DNA of 64,000 nt from Pseudomonas sp. URIL14HWK12:I12 (lineage in GTDB: Bacteria; Pseudomonadota; Gammaproteobacteria; Pseudomonadales; Pseudomonadaceae). Under the pieces are notes generated by a model that worked only from the letters and a program-made list of their open reading frames with translations, made no database searches and was not told the origin of the DNA. The translations under genes and the position numbers were made by a program. The first letter of the stretch is position 1. The number at the start of each line of letters is the position of its first letter. Positions 17,501 through 26,644 of the stretch are shown piece after piece. The stretch lies in contig NZ_QEQL01000003.1 in the NCBI RefSeq assembly GCF_003097135.1, positions 372,001-436,000 of the forward strand. Direction: 5' to 3'.

Positions 17501-20500
17501 GAGGCAAGAGGGAACGGCAGCGTCAGCGCTGTGGCGGCCAGCTCCACGGTGTTGCGGGCGATGTTGGCGATCATGTCGCTGCGTGATGTAGTGGTATGGC
17601 GAACATCGTCGATCCGGCGCCGCAGTATTGCATCATGGCAACTGTCAGCCAGGTCGGTGCACACCTGGGGAGGCAGCGCAGGGGGTTGGCTGGCGCCGGA
17701 GTTTCTGATGTCAGCGATGAAAAAGGCGATCAGCCGGCCCAGGCTCAGGCTGCAGCGATCTTTGTAGTAGTCACCCATGCCCGGTGAGGCCAGCGTGGCC
17801 CGGAAGGTGTCCAGGCGTCGCCATTGTTGGCCATCGGGGGCATTGGGGGTATAGGCCCAGGCGTTATCTGCGGTGCCTGGATGGGGCGTGACAATGTAAC
17901 AGCCCTGGATGGTTTCCAGGTGCATCATGCTGGGGAGAGGCAATAGCCGGCGGGCCTGTTCATACACGGCAACGAAGGCCTCGCCCAGCGCCGCGGCTGA
18001 GGCCACCAGCGGGTTACGAAGCTCGAATTGCATAGGGTACACAGGATGGCGCTGCCGCACCGGCAGGCGGGTGTCGGCCAGTGTCAACAGCGTTGTGTTG
18101 ATCCATGTGTAGTCGGCGGCGGGGAGCGTGCCCTCCAGGCGTGCCCTGAGTGCGGAGCGTTGCATCTGCAATTGCAGGATCAATACGCTCTGCTGGCGGC
18201 GCCAGGCCCGGCCGGGGCTGTCGGGCGCCAGCAGGCGCTGCTCGATGTCGGCGATGTAGCGGTCTGCTAGCCATGCGCCGCGTACCGAGCCTGCCACCTG
18301 TTGTGGTGTGAGCGCCGAGAGGTCGACACCTGGGGGGCCGCTGAAGGTAGCTGTGGTGTCGGCGGTGGGGGTCAGCAGGCCAAGGCTATCGTCATAGCCA
18401 TCGCGCAGCATCTGCGTATAGGTCAGGGTTTCTCTGGGGGTCTGGATGACGATGCTGTCTGGGTCGACCAGGTCATCTGCCCGTTCCAGCAGTGCGTTTA
18501 TCTTTTCCCGTGCCTGGCTATGCACATAGCGCTCGAAGTCGGGGACGGCCGTGTGTGGGTGGCTGGCGTAGCGCTCGACGGCGCCTGCGATCTGGTCATT
18601 CAGAGCGCCAAGCTGCTGGTAGCTTGAACGTTGGGCAGTCAATGCGCCTGGCAGCTCGTGGGCTGCCTGCGCTTGAGCCATCTGAATGTGCTGGCGGGTC
18701 AGCAACCCGATGGCATCGCTCACCGGCTCCAGGCGTAGGAACGCCGCGTAGGCGGGTGTGGCTACAACGATGGGTTGGGGGTTGCCCTGTGCATCGATGT
18801 ACCAAGGCCGTTCGCTGGTAGTGGCGGGGCGCTCGGGAAACGGGCGCTGCGCCAAGGCTTCCAACACCGTGCCGAAGGCTTCGCGCTGCTGTGGCAGCAC
18901 ATTGGCCAGGAGCAGGTCGCGGGTTGGCGCGTCGGCTGCCCAACCGACCCACTCGGCAACCAGCTGCCGCGCCGTGTCGAAGGCCATCAGGCTTCTGCCG
19001 GTCGGTGCATCGGCGCAGTACACCAGCAGCCGCAACGTTGAGCCCTCGGTATCGAGGTGGCGAATAACCAGGCTGGCCCGTAGCTCGAACCGGTCGGCCA
19101 ATATCACCCGATTGGCTTCCAGGTGGCCAATGACCGGCGGCTGGCCTGCGCAGAAGGCGCTCAGCAGTGCATGGTCGGAGGGGGAGATGTGCCCCTGCAC
19201 CCGTGCCAGCCAGCCCAACGCGACGAGATGCTCACGCATCAGCTTGCTCAACAGGGTGTGTGTGGAACCCAGGGCGTGCGTTTGGCGTTGCTCGAGGCAG
19301 AACGGCTGGTAGACGGCCAGTTGAGTGACCAGTTCGCCGACGTAGGCAGGGGTCAATGCGGTATAGGGTGGCTCCACAGGCCGGCCGGCCAAGCTGATGC
19401 GCGTATCGTTGAGGTAAGGCGAGTTCGGCGTGAGGTCACCGGGGTGTAAGCCGTCTATCGCCAGCTGGGTGAGGGTTTTCGTGATCTGGTAACGTTCACC
19501 GGTGATCGGTAGCGAGCGATTCAGGGTGATCTGCATCTGGTCCGGGTCTATGTCTAGCCCAAGATCATTGGCGATACGCGCGCTCAGCCGGCTGCGAGAA
19601 AAATCCTGGAGCGTCGCGCAGCCATTCAGGGCGCTGAGCAATGCCTGGCGCAGGTGATCGTAGCGCTGGAGCGCTGCCAGGCACTGCTCACGTTGCTCCG
19701 CCGGTGCATTGAGCAACCAGTCGGGGTCCGAGGGCGCCTGGTCGATCCAGGCTCGGTACAGCACCTGGGCGATGGTGGCGGGCGATAGCCTTGCCGGCGC
19801 CGTGATGGCTTGCGAAATCAGCTGTTGCAACGCCTGGCGATCCGGGGCTGCGCCGGCAACTTCGAATGCCCAGGCAAGGTCTTGCCGTTGCAGGTCGATC
19901 AATTGCTCGGCCAGGGTGTGGAACGGGCTGGCGAGGAGGGGGGTGAGCACCCAGTCGTCAGTGTCGAAGGCTTCCAGCTCCAGGCTTGGCTCCTCTTCGA
20001 TGGCCTGCATGGCCTGGCGATGTTTTGCAGGCATCAGCCCGAGCAGTGGTGAGCGCAATTCGGGCTGATTGATCGAGTGGGTCAGGCCGTTGAGCAGCGC
20101 AGGCAGGGCCGGGGCCCCGACCCAGCCTGCGCCTGACACATACAGCAAGGTTGGGCCCTGTTCCCTGGCGAAGACGACGGCGCCCTGCAGGGGCGCGGTG
20201 TGTTCCTCGTTGAGCCGAACGCCCAGGGTAAACAGTGATACGCCTGGTTCATCGTGGTAGCTGGGCAGGCAGTGCCGATACGCCGTGTGGAGATTGCCCC
20301 GGGCTATCCGGGCTTCCAGCTCCTTGCGCATAGCCTGTTCCAGGTCTTTGGCGTAGTGCTCGCGACGGCGGATGTTGTCTGCTTCCCGCATGGCCCAGAA
20401 ACCTGCAAGCGCACCGAGCGCTGCCCGCAAATCGGGTGCGCCACTGCTGCTGCCCAAGGCGTCAGCCTGTGGCAGCTGACGCAGGCGTGATTGCAATCGG

Positions 20501-20580
20501 GTGCTGGCCTCGGCCAGGCCGGCCAAGGCCTGGCGTACGAGTTGGCGGTAAAGCGTCGAGGGGGTGGTGTGGGTGGGCAT
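14548..20580 (-). CDS. Giant toxin-like protein with tandem TIKI/ChaN-like domains
   Basis: Protein of 2010 aa with no signal peptide visible. Residues 1 to about 1000 are a long, mostly helical region resembling the N-terminal part of Pseudomonas dermonecrotic-toxin-like proteins. Hydrophobic helices follow at about 1010-1040 and 1050-1080 (ALTLPFPLASFAVGATLAL), a possible membrane-insertion segment. Two related modules come next. Module A (about 1310-1525) has IAETL, YLEH and WIALLEHRL. Module B (about 1670-1890) has GEAHAH (Glu1718, His1720), YLEH (Glu1747) and WVALVGNTHAN (His1862). These resemble ChaN/EreA/TIKI-fold proteins, the fold also found in the C2 part of Pasteurella multocida toxin. 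Module A has lost both histidines. The ATG at 20580 has AGGAG 10 nt upstream. Export route and target are unknown. Confidence 0.72.
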   Translation of the reverse strand: MPTHTTPSTLYRQLVRQALAGLAEASTRLQSRLRQLPQADALGSSSGAPDLRAALGALAGFWAMREADNIRRREHYAKDLEQAMRKELEARIARGNLHTAYRHCLPSYHDEPGVSLFTLGVRLNEEHTAPLQGAVVFAREQGPTLLYVSGAGWVGAPALPALLNGLTHSINQPELRSPLLGLMPAKHRQAMQAIEEEPSLELEAFDTDDWVLTPLLASPFHTLAEQLIDLQRQDLAWAFEVAGAAPDRQALQQLISQAITAPARLSPATIAQVLYRAWIDQAPSDPDWLLNAPAEQREQCLAALQRYDHLRQALLSALNGCATLQDFSRSRLSARIANDLGLDIDPDQMQITLNRSLPITGERYQITKTLTQLAIDGLHPGDLTPNSPYLNDTRISLAGRPVEPPYTALTPAYVGELVTQLAVYQPFCLEQRQTHALGSTHTLLSKLMREHLVALGWLARVQGHISPSDHALLSAFCAGQPPVIGHLEANRVILADRFELRASLVIRHLDTEGSTLRLLVYCADAPTGRSLMAFDTARQLVAEWVGWAADAPTRDLLLANVLPQQREAFGTVLEALAQRPFPERPATTSERPWYIDAQGNPQPIVVATPAYAAFLRLEPVSDAIGLLTRQHIQMAQAQAAHELPGALTAQRSSYQQLGALNDQIAGAVERYASHPHTAVPDFERYVHSQAREKINALLERADDLVDPDSIVIQTPRETLTYTQMLRDGYDDSLGLLTPTADTTATFSGPPGVDLSALTPQQVAGSVRGAWLADRYIADIEQRLLAPDSPGRAWRRQQSVLILQLQMQRSALRARLEGTLPAADYTWINTTLLTLADTRLPVRQRHPVYPMQFELRNPLVASAAALGEAFVAVYEQARRLLPLPSMMHLETIQGCYIVTPHPGTADNAWAYTPNAPDGQQWRRLDTFRATLASPGMGDYYKDRCSLSLGRLIAFFIADIRNSGASQPPALPPQVCTDLADSCHDAILRRRIDDVRHTTTSRSDMIANIARNTVELAATALTLPFPLASFAVGATLALRDYSKGLKAFAEGNEDEAGLLLFSALLNGAGAAGDLTSGLKGFGHLIRQARPTRATRPLLEPAGPLPVPLGHQLVYAGKSHGAHVHEVLHAAEDGSLTGSGRYVRQNKDGAWQRLDAASAPHPSAQAYAVEVDLSRATPLTSSHAQGVVQLEGRFYIAMGQQHFQVQYVAADRCWYIVDPANPFSFSGRQPVVRNAQGQWARLSPAGLLGGAPTGTATTRSVTSAYELPTELHNHAMAIACPPGTPAARALEQWAAPTHNALVSTAKDTYARLRSTLAHDASAWYQGLALPPRPSVVAPAAGPSGQALVEIAAHHRGVVIAETLNSPASKKLLIDSMPALAEQGVTVLYLEHLLADIHAAKLQKYKALGARARSGSRTLKHFYAFAHHGLLAPKGSGLDYYHLIKAAHRHGIEVRALNTSVSYDFGLAPAAEGAASATRMRGFIANRIIGSACQAAPEERWIALLEHRLALAHDGVPGVAQVQGVVSVRVEDAGGPALTGNIAAADLTLHLEAAPPQAAQPVPTPEERVNWTLDPKTLELHVRRHDPGAGAKPAAMLKRDRAGRWVADPDASLPVTEPSSELQLRLWDAEYHLPPQHIATFHKIKAHNGKALDNNYFTFDTSIHPTQEAFFSLRAKILNDSHAVLTQVLPPRPELPNVNLIPGDAALLRGIYDKTRGLVVGEAHAHVGSKQFLIDNLDTLLDCNVKTLYLEHLLADANQLDLDHFVQTGVMSRQLLDDLRTLDWGHHTDSAKTYNFEQLVVRARDKGLDIRAIDCAATYRLDGMDVMGPQHTTRQRMMNFYANRAIERHQAAVGAHNWVALVGNTHANTYQQTVPGLAELQGAIGLRVRDVPPGQGHAAIADPGEIASARGGREVMVKCDLLLAVQPHGHRAPLAPEQRLHRPGQYLIDSSDPARSYIWHRSRNGEVHQTAITTRADGRLYVDRPSWSTVHGRPFDDLAALTAAMRDFGMIKVD

Positions 20581-20607
20581 AGGGTGCAGGCTCCTAGGGC
20601 AATCGAG

Positions 20608-20627
20608 CGCTGGCCTCGTGGCCAGCG
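20608..20627. repeat. Perfect hairpin between the two toxin-like genes
   Basis: CGCTGGCC (20608-20615), loop TCGT, GGCCAGCG (20620-20627). It lies in the 97-bp gap between the two minus-strand genes. No T run follows in the direction of transcription, so it is not a canonical terminator. It may protect or trim the transcript. Confidence 0.5.
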
Positions 20628-20677
20628 TTTGGCGATTTAATCGGCCATCGACTGCACGCAGGCGGTAGATAAATCGT

Positions 20678-23608
20678 TCAGCCCCAGGTGACATCCAGCC
20701 ATGCGCTGGCCATTGCCAGTTGCTTGAGCTTGGTCTGCCAGCCCGTACCGCCCGGTTTGCGTCGCAGTTTCAGCGTCAACGTGTCTCCCTCTCGCTGCGG
20801 GGTCGGATGCACCACGGTGTAACGGCCTGCAGCGAGGCTGCGACGAACCTCCAACAGCGTGCCTCCCAGTTTCAACATCTGCCGCCCTTGATCGGTGAAT
20901 AACTCACCTTCGGGCACGTCGGCAGGGCCTTGGCTGGCCAGCCGGGGCCAAAGGGCCTGCAGGTCTGGAACGATGCCTTTCCAAAGGGGGAGGTCCACCA
21001 TCTCCCACACCCCCTGAGCATTGCGCTGGATCGTCGGCTTGTAATGCGCGTCTGGTTTGCGTGCATCGACTACCCGCCAATGTTCGCCGTCGAAAAGGAC
21101 GTGATACCGGTTACCGTGGCCGTCCCGTACGAAGTAGTCGCTGTAGCCGCCGGTCAGCACTTGTGTTTCCAGCACCCGTTCCGCGCCGCTCAATTCATAG
21201 CGCAAGCGGGTGCTGTCGGCGGGTGCGGCATACTGGGGGTGAAGCGGGCTGGCGGTATTGAAGGGGAAACTGCGCACAACCTTGCTCATCAGGGGGTTGC
21301 TCGAAAGCGTGATGGCGCCTTCGAGCAAATGAGCGTACATCTCTATCGCGTTGAGCAATTGCGCCTCTGTGCTCGATGTCTCAAGGCTTTGAGTGAAAAC
21401 CACCGCAGACCAGGCGGCGCGGGCCACTGAAAGGGTGCCGACAATCTTGGCCGGCAAGACGCAACTCACCAGCTCTGCGAGCGTCAGCGCAACGCGCTGG
21501 GCGGTATCCAAGTCGATTTCCTGATTGCTGGTGGTTCTGGCGTCGGCATTGGCGATGATCATCCGGGTTTCCGACTGGTAGCCATTGATGAAAACGTTGC
21601 CCTTGATCAGGCGTGCATCGATGTGCCGGTAGAGCTTTTCGGATGCCAGCAGGGCTCGCACCGCTGCCTGCTCCGCGATGGCGATACGGGCGCACAGGTA
21701 TTGTCGGATTTCGTCGCGGCTCAGCCAGTCTCGGGTCAGCGCGGCTCGGCTTTCGAACATCTTCCAGTGCCAGCGGTCGGGGTTTTCCGGGGCATAGACC
21801 AGCACTTCCCGGTTGTTGTTGTCTGGAGCCGGGCCTACCAGGTAGACGCCGTGCACCGGGGCCTCCCGGATCATCAGTTGCCAGGCCTCGATGCGCTGAC
21901 CATCGACTCTGCGCAGGTCGGGGCGGCCGGGGTGGGTGAGCAGCGCCTGAACCCAGGGATGCACTCGATCCCCTGTGCCAAGGTGGCCGCGGTAGCCGTC
22001 CTTGAGGGCTTCATAGTGCATTTTCGCTTTTAGCAGGCGCTGATAACGTTCGCGGCGCCACTGGGCTTCGGGCCCCGTGCGCAGCTGGTGAGTGAGGTAG
22101 TCGACGTAGCTGCCGCCCACATTGGCCTGGCGCACGAGCCGGCGGACCACCCCTGGCCTCAAGGCAGGGATCGCTTGGCCCTGCTCGCCATGTACGCGAG
22201 CGGTCAGCAGGTAGTCCAGGTCAAGCGGGCTGAGGTTGTCCATGGCCAGCTCGATCAGGCTGCGCGTGGTCGTCACATATTCCAGCGGCGCCCCCGCCCG
22301 GTCGAGCGAGCGGCCCGCGCTGGAGCCGGTATCGGCCGGGTTGAGCGGGGAGATCAGCGGGCCGGTCGCCCGCGCGCGAGTGATGCTGACCAGAATTCGC
22401 TCCGGTTGCATCTCCACACCCGCGGCTTGCAGGCCCCGCGCCAGTTGGTCGCGCGCGAAGCCTTCCAGGCCCGCGCGTTCAGCAAAGCGTTTGAGCGGGA
22501 TCAACTCGGGCGCCATCGCTGCCACCGTGGCAACCTGCAGCTCACAGAGTGCGCGGTTGAGCCTGAGCATTCGTTCGTTGCTCAGCGACTTGAGCCAGGC
22601 GGGCATCCCGGCGACCAGCTGCGCGGTGACGTGGGTTTCTCGCAGGCCGACATGGGCGAGTAGGGGCCTGATTGCGCAGTGCTTGCGCAGGTGCTCGTCA
22701 GCAGCCAGCAGCCCGTCGCTCGCCATGATGGCCTGCGCCTGCACCCAGGCATCCTGGGCGGCGTGGCGTTGGCGTTGTATCACAGCCCGGGTCAGGGCCT
22801 CGAACAGAGGCCCTTTGATCTCGACACATTCGAGCCGATCACTGCCTAGACTGTGCTGGGCATCGAGCGGAGCCATTGCCCCAAGCAGTGCAGGGCCCTG
22901 TATGTCATCTTCCAGGCGTGCGACCAGTTCAGCGTAGAGTGCCGGCCAGTTGTCGAATGCCTCGATACCCCAGGCCAGCGTCGACAACACCACAGGCTGC
23001 ATCGGGTGGGTGACCGGATCGGATGCCGCCAGCACGGCCGCGCCCGTCACCCACCATGACCGCCGCTGCGCCCATAGCTTGAGCAGCCCCTGCCACGGCC
23101 GCTGGCGGGTCACGGCCGCATGGCACAACTGCAGGGCTGGCCCGGCCAGTGTTGGCCCCTGCTCCCGCAATGCCACCTGGGCCTGCCACTGCTGAGACAG
23201 CCAGCGAGTGAGCCAGTGGTAGCGAACTTCGCCTTCATACTGCTCCACATTCCAGAAGGCGTGCAGCCGGTCGAGCCATCGGCTGCGTGCGTCGCGGCTG
23301 AATCGCTGTGCAAGGCGTATCACACTGTGGCCGTCGGCTGTCGTCAGGGGAATCAGGCCTTGGGCGGTGATGCACGAAACCGGCCCTTGCGGTTCGTCGC
23401 TTGGGCCGGCGATCGCCAGGGCCAGCCAATGGGTCAGCGGCTGCTGGCCCAGGTAAATGGCATCTGGCGCCAGTGCATTGGCGGATGATGAAAGGGCTGA
23501 GGCAAGATCGGCGCTCAGCACGCTCCACGGCGTGGGTGAGGCCGTGAGCATGCGGCCCAGGCGTGTGTCGAGCTCAGTCAAGCGTGTGAAAGGGGGGGCA
23601 ATCGTCAT
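20678..23608 (-). CDS. Large toxin-like protein, paralogue lacking the TIKI-like domains
   Basis: Protein of about 976 aa, upstream of and co-directional with the 2010-aa gene. It is mainly helical with no signal peptide. A hydrophobic stretch sits at about 740-780 (ALTLAELVSCVLPAKIVGTLSVARAAW). A C-terminal beta-rich segment contains RNAQGVW, matched in the larger protein by RNAQGQW in a similar segment before its TIKI-like modules, so the two share an architecture. No catalytic motif is recognised. The start is uncertain: ATG 23608 (MTIAPPFTRL) was chosen as the first Met of the well-behaved part but has only a weak ribosome site. An ATG at 23662 is an alternative. Confidence 0.65.
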   Translation of the reverse strand: MTIAPPFTRLTELDTRLGRMLTASPTPWSVLSADLASALSSSANALAPDAIYLGQQPLTHWLALAIAGPSDEPQGPVSCITAQGLIPLTTADGHSVIRLAQRFSRDARSRWLDRLHAFWNVEQYEGEVRYHWLTRWLSQQWQAQVALREQGPTLAGPALQLCHAAVTRQRPWQGLLKLWAQRRSWWVTGAAVLAASDPVTHPMQPVVLSTLAWGIEAFDNWPALYAELVARLEDDIQGPALLGAMAPLDAQHSLGSDRLECVEIKGPLFEALTRAVIQRQRHAAQDAWVQAQAIMASDGLLAADEHLRKHCAIRPLLAHVGLRETHVTAQLVAGMPAWLKSLSNERMLRLNRALCELQVATVAAMAPELIPLKRFAERAGLEGFARDQLARGLQAAGVEMQPERILVSITRARATGPLISPLNPADTGSSAGRSLDRAGAPLEYVTTTRSLIELAMDNLSPLDLDYLLTARVHGEQGQAIPALRPGVVRRLVRQANVGGSYVDYLTHQLRTGPEAQWRRERYQRLLKAKMHYEALKDGYRGHLGTGDRVHPWVQALLTHPGRPDLRRVDGQRIEAWQLMIREAPVHGVYLVGPAPDNNNREVLVYAPENPDRWHWKMFESRAALTRDWLSRDEIRQYLCARIAIAEQAAVRALLASEKLYRHIDARLIKGNVFINGYQSETRMIIANADARTTSNQEIDLDTAQRVALTLAELVSCVLPAKIVGTLSVARAAWSAVVFTQSLETSSTEAQLLNAIEMYAHLLEGAITLSSNPLMSKVVRSFPFNTASPLHPQYAAPADSTRLRYELSGAERVLETQVLTGGYSDYFVRDGHGNRYHVLFDGEHWRVVDARKPDAHYKPTIQRNAQGVWEMVDLPLWKGIVPDLQALWPRLASQGPADVPEGELFTDQGRQMLKLGGTLLEVRRSLAAGRYTVVHPTPQREGDTLTLKLRRKPGGTGWQTKLKQLAMASAWLDVTWG

Positions 23609-23719
23609 GGCGGCAATGCTCGTCGGTATGGAAAAGCCCGAAAGCCTGGGGGCTGGAAGCATCAGCCGGTGGTATTTAAGGCTATGCCCCTGGCCCCTAG
23701 GGGCGCGCGCCGCATCCTC

Positions 23720-23728
23720 TGGTATACT
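23720..23728 (+). promoter_or_regulatory. Extended -10 promoter of the carbamoyltransferase operon
   Basis: TGGTATACT is an extended -10 (TGn plus TATACT at 23723-23728), 48 bp before the TTG start at 23776. The expected -35 position coincides with a 12-bp palindrome, GCCCCTAGGGGC (23693-23704), which may be an operator or chance. This promoter restarts LPS transcription downstream of the toxin block. Confidence 0.6.
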
Positions 23729-23775
23729 CCGCCGTTTTCGATTCAAACCGATCTGAGTTCGATGAGGCCCCCACC

Positions 23776-25533
23776 TTGGCATTGACGATTCTTGGCCTGT
23801 CCGGCGCCCTGAGCCACGACCCCTCCGCTGCGCTATACATCGACGGCAAGCTTATCGCTGCCGCTGAAGAAGAGCGCTTCGTGCGGGATAAACACGCGAA
23901 GAACCGCATGCCCTACGAATCGGCGAAGTTCTGCCTGGAGCAGGCAGGCATCAAGCCGTCCGACGTAGACGTCGTGGCCATTCCGTTCGCGCCCATCAGC
24001 CTGTTCGGCAAGGCCCGCTGGCACTACGCCAAGCGCTACTGGTATGCGCCCGACCGCGCGCTCGATGCGCTGCTGATGGGTAACCGCCGCTACAAGCGCT
24101 ACCGCAAGAAGATCGTCTGGTGCCTGGAGCAATTGGGCTTCGATCCGAAGAAAATCAAGATCGAGCCGGTCGAGCATCACCTGGCGCACGCTTCCAGTGC
24201 CTACCACTGCTCGGGCTTCCAGGAAAAAACCGCGATCCTGGGCATCGACGGCAAAGGCGAGTACGCCACCACGTTCTTCGGCTACGGCGAGAACGGCAAG
24301 ATCCACAAGATCAAGGAATTCTTCGACCCTGATTCGCTGGGCGGCCTTTATGGCGCTATCACCGAGTTCCTGGGCTTCGAAATGCTCGATGGCGAATTCA
24401 AGGTCATGGGCATGGCGCCGTACGGCGATGCCAGCAAATACGACTTCTCTCGCCTTGCCAGCTTCGAGAACGGCGAGCTGGTGATCAACACCGAACTGGC
24501 CAACGTCATCGGCCTGCGCCGCTACAAGGAAAACGGCAAGGGCTTCTACTTCTCGCCCAAGCTGATCGAATGGCTGGGGCCCAAGCGTGAAGGCGATGTC
24601 GCCGACGAGCCCTACATCCACTACGCCGCCAGCATGCAGGCGTTGTTCGAAAAGCTGGCACTGCAGATGATCGACCACTACCTGGGCGACATCCTGAAGG
24701 AAACCGGCAAACTGGCGTTCGCAGGCGGCTGCGCGTTGAACGTCAAGCTCAACCAGAAGATCATCGCCCGGCCCGACGTCAAGGAGCTGTTCGTGCAGCC
24801 TGCTTCCGGCGACGCCGGTACTGCGGTGGGCGCCGCCGCGTACGTTTCCCATGCTCGCGGCGTGCCCGTCGAGAAGATGGAGCACGTCTATCTCGGCCCT
24901 GCGTATTCCAACGAAGATGTGATCGCTGCCTGTGCGCGCCACCCCAACAAGCCCGAGTGGCGCAAGCTCGATGACATGCCGCAGCGCATCGCCCGGATCA
25001 TGGTCGATGGCAACCCGGTGGCCTGGTTCCAGGGGCGTATGGAGTTCGGGCCGCGCGCCTTGGGCGGTCGCTCGATCATCGGTTGCCCCAGTGCGACCGG
25101 CGTGGCTGACCGCATCAACGAACAGATCAAGTTCCGCGAGCGCTGGCGCCCCTTCTGCCCGTCGATGCTCGATACGGTGGCACCGCAGATGATCATGGTC
25201 GACCACCCGGCGCCGTTCATGACCTTCACCTTCGAGGTGAACGAGGAGTGGAAGACGCGCGTACCCGAAGTGGTGCATGAAGACGGCACGTCCCGGGCTC
25301 AGGTGCTCAAGCGTGAGTTCAACCCTCGCTATTACGACATGATGAAGGCGCTCGAGGCGCTGACCGGCAATGGTGTGTCGCTCAATACCTCGCTCAACCG
25401 TCGCGGCGAGCCCATGATCTGCTCGCCCACCGACGCCTTGAACATGTTCTATGGCTCTGACCTGCAGTACCTGATCATGGAAGACATCCTTGTGGTCAAA
25501 GAAGGTGCTGATCCTTATGTCAGCATCGGCTAA
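23776..25533 (+). CDS. wapO: NodU/CmcH-family carbamoyltransferase (LPS core, WapO / PA5005 type)
   Basis: Predicted to carbamoylate a heptose of the LPS inner core using carbamoyl phosphate; heptose II carries a 7-O-carbamoyl group in Pseudomonas. The protein is 585 aa. The N-terminal Kae1/HSP70-like fold shows LGLSGALSHDPSAAL, HHLAHASSAY and IDGKGEY. The C-terminal carbamoyltransferase domain shows GGRSIIGCPS and a TSLNRRGEP region. The start is TTG at 23776 with GAGG 8 nt upstream. Its stop overlaps the next gene by 17 nt. Confidence 0.9.
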   Translation: MALTILGLSGALSHDPSAALYIDGKLIAAAEEERFVRDKHAKNRMPYESAKFCLEQAGIKPSDVDVVAIPFAPISLFGKARWHYAKRYWYAPDRALDALLMGNRRYKRYRKKIVWCLEQLGFDPKKIKIEPVEHHLAHASSAYHCSGFQEKTAILGIDGKGEYATTFFGYGENGKIHKIKEFFDPDSLGGLYGAITEFLGFEMLDGEFKVMGMAPYGDASKYDFSRLASFENGELVINTELANVIGLRRYKENGKGFYFSPKLIEWLGPKREGDVADEPYIHYAASMQALFEKLALQMIDHYLGDILKETGKLAFAGGCALNVKLNQKIIARPDVKELFVQPASGDAGTAVGAAAYVSHARGVPVEKMEHVYLGPAYSNEDVIAACARHPNKPEWRKLDDMPQRIARIMVDGNPVAWFQGRMEFGPRALGGRSIIGCPSATGVADRINEQIKFRERWRPFCPSMLDTVAPQMIMVDHPAPFMTFTFEVNEEWKTRVPEVVHEDGTSRAQVLKREFNPRYYDMMKALEALTGNGVSLNTSLNRRGEPMICSPTDALNMFYGSDLQYLIMEDILVVKEGADPYVSIG

Positions 25534-26644
25534 GCGCCATGTGCTGCAGCTGTGCCACAGCTACTACGGGCCTTTCCTCGATTGTGCCCGGCAGTACGCC
25601 AGCCTGTTCCGGGGGCGCGGCTATCGGGTAACGACCGTGTTCCTGACGGGCAAGCCCGACCTGCGTGTGGTCGATGAATGCCAGAGCGACGAAGTGCAGT
25701 TTCTGGGCTTCAGCTCTGCGGCCGTGCGTGGGCTCAAGCTCGGCGCCATCGCGGCGCTGCGCAAACAGTTACGAGGCCGTGAGTATGCGTTCTGCATCGC
25801 CCACCGCTTCAAGCCGCTCTACGTGGCGCTGCTGGGTACGCGCATGCCAGTGATCGGTGTCCACCACGGTTTCGGTGACTATGAGCGGGCCGGCCGGCGT
25901 CTTTTCGCCAATATCTTCCGTAAGCGCCTGGCGTTGCTGGGTGTGTCCGATGCGGTGCGCGACGACCTGCGCCGCTGCTTGCCCAATTGGGCGCCTGAGC
26001 GTATCGAAACCCTGTACAACCGCATCGACCTCGCCGAACGGCAAGCGCAACTGTTGCCGCGTGCCGAGGCTCGCCAGGCGCTTGGCCTCCCAGGTGATGC
26101 CTGGGTAATCGGCAATGTCGGCCGCTTGCATCCAGACAAAGACCAAGCGACCTTGCTGCAGGGGTTCGCCCTGGCGCTCCCGCGCCTGCCAGCCGATGCC
26201 AGGTTGGTGATCATGGGCAAAGGCCGGCTCGAGGCTGCGCTCAAGCAGCAGGCCGAGCAGGCAGGCCTTGCAGGCCGGGTACTGTTTACTGGCCAATTGG
26301 CCCAGGCGGCGCGCTATTTTTCCGCTTTCGATACCTTCGCGCTCAGCTCCGATCACGAGCCGTTCGGCATGGTGCTGCTGGAGGCCATGAGTGCCGGGGT
26401 GCCATTGGTGGCAACCGACTGCGGCGGTGCACCCGAAGTGGTCCGGGGGGTTGGCCAGCTATTTCCACTGGGCGATGCTCAGGCGCTCGCCGAAGCGCTG
26501 GTGCGGGTCGCCGGGTTGGATGCAGAACAGCGCCTGGCGTTGAGCCGGGCGATGGCAGAACGGGTGACCAGCTGTTTCAGTGACGAGGCGGTTGCCGATG
26601 CATTCTGGCGCCTGCCAGTGGTCAAGCAGTGGGGGCTCGCCTGA
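25517..26644 (+). CDS. wapH: Core glycosyltransferase, GT4 family (WapH / PA5004 type)
   Basis: GT-B glycosyltransferase of 375 aa, likely adding an outer-core hexose on the cytoplasmic face. It has the acceptor-side motif HHGFGDYERAGRR and the GT4 donor motif SSDHEPFGMVLLEAMSAGVPL. The ATG at 25517 lies inside the end of the carbamoyltransferase gene with AAGGTG 9 nt upstream. It overlaps the next gene by TGATG. Confidence 0.87.
   Translation: MSASAKRHVLQLCHSYYGPFLDCARQYASLFRGRGYRVTTVFLTGKPDLRVVDECQSDEVQFLGFSSAAVRGLKLGAIAALRKQLRGREYAFCIAHRFKPLYVALLGTRMPVIGVHHGFGDYERAGRRLFANIFRKRLALLGVSDAVRDDLRRCLPNWAPERIETLYNRIDLAERQAQLLPRAEARQALGLPGDAWVIGNVGRLHPDKDQATLLQGFALALPRLPADARLVIMGKGRLEAALKQQAEQAGLAGRVLFTGQLAQAARYFSAFDTFALSSDHEPFGMVLLEAMSAGVPLVATDCGGAPEVVRGVGQLFPLGDAQALAEALVRVAGLDAEQRLALSRAMAERVTSCFSDEAVADAFWRLPVVKQWGLA

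Noticed and set aside
23636..23660. Possible terminator/attenuator hairpin (AGCCC...GGGCT then TTTT) on the minus strand before the 976-aa gene
   Set aside because: Only a 5-bp stem with a 10-nt loop and a broken T run; too weak to call.
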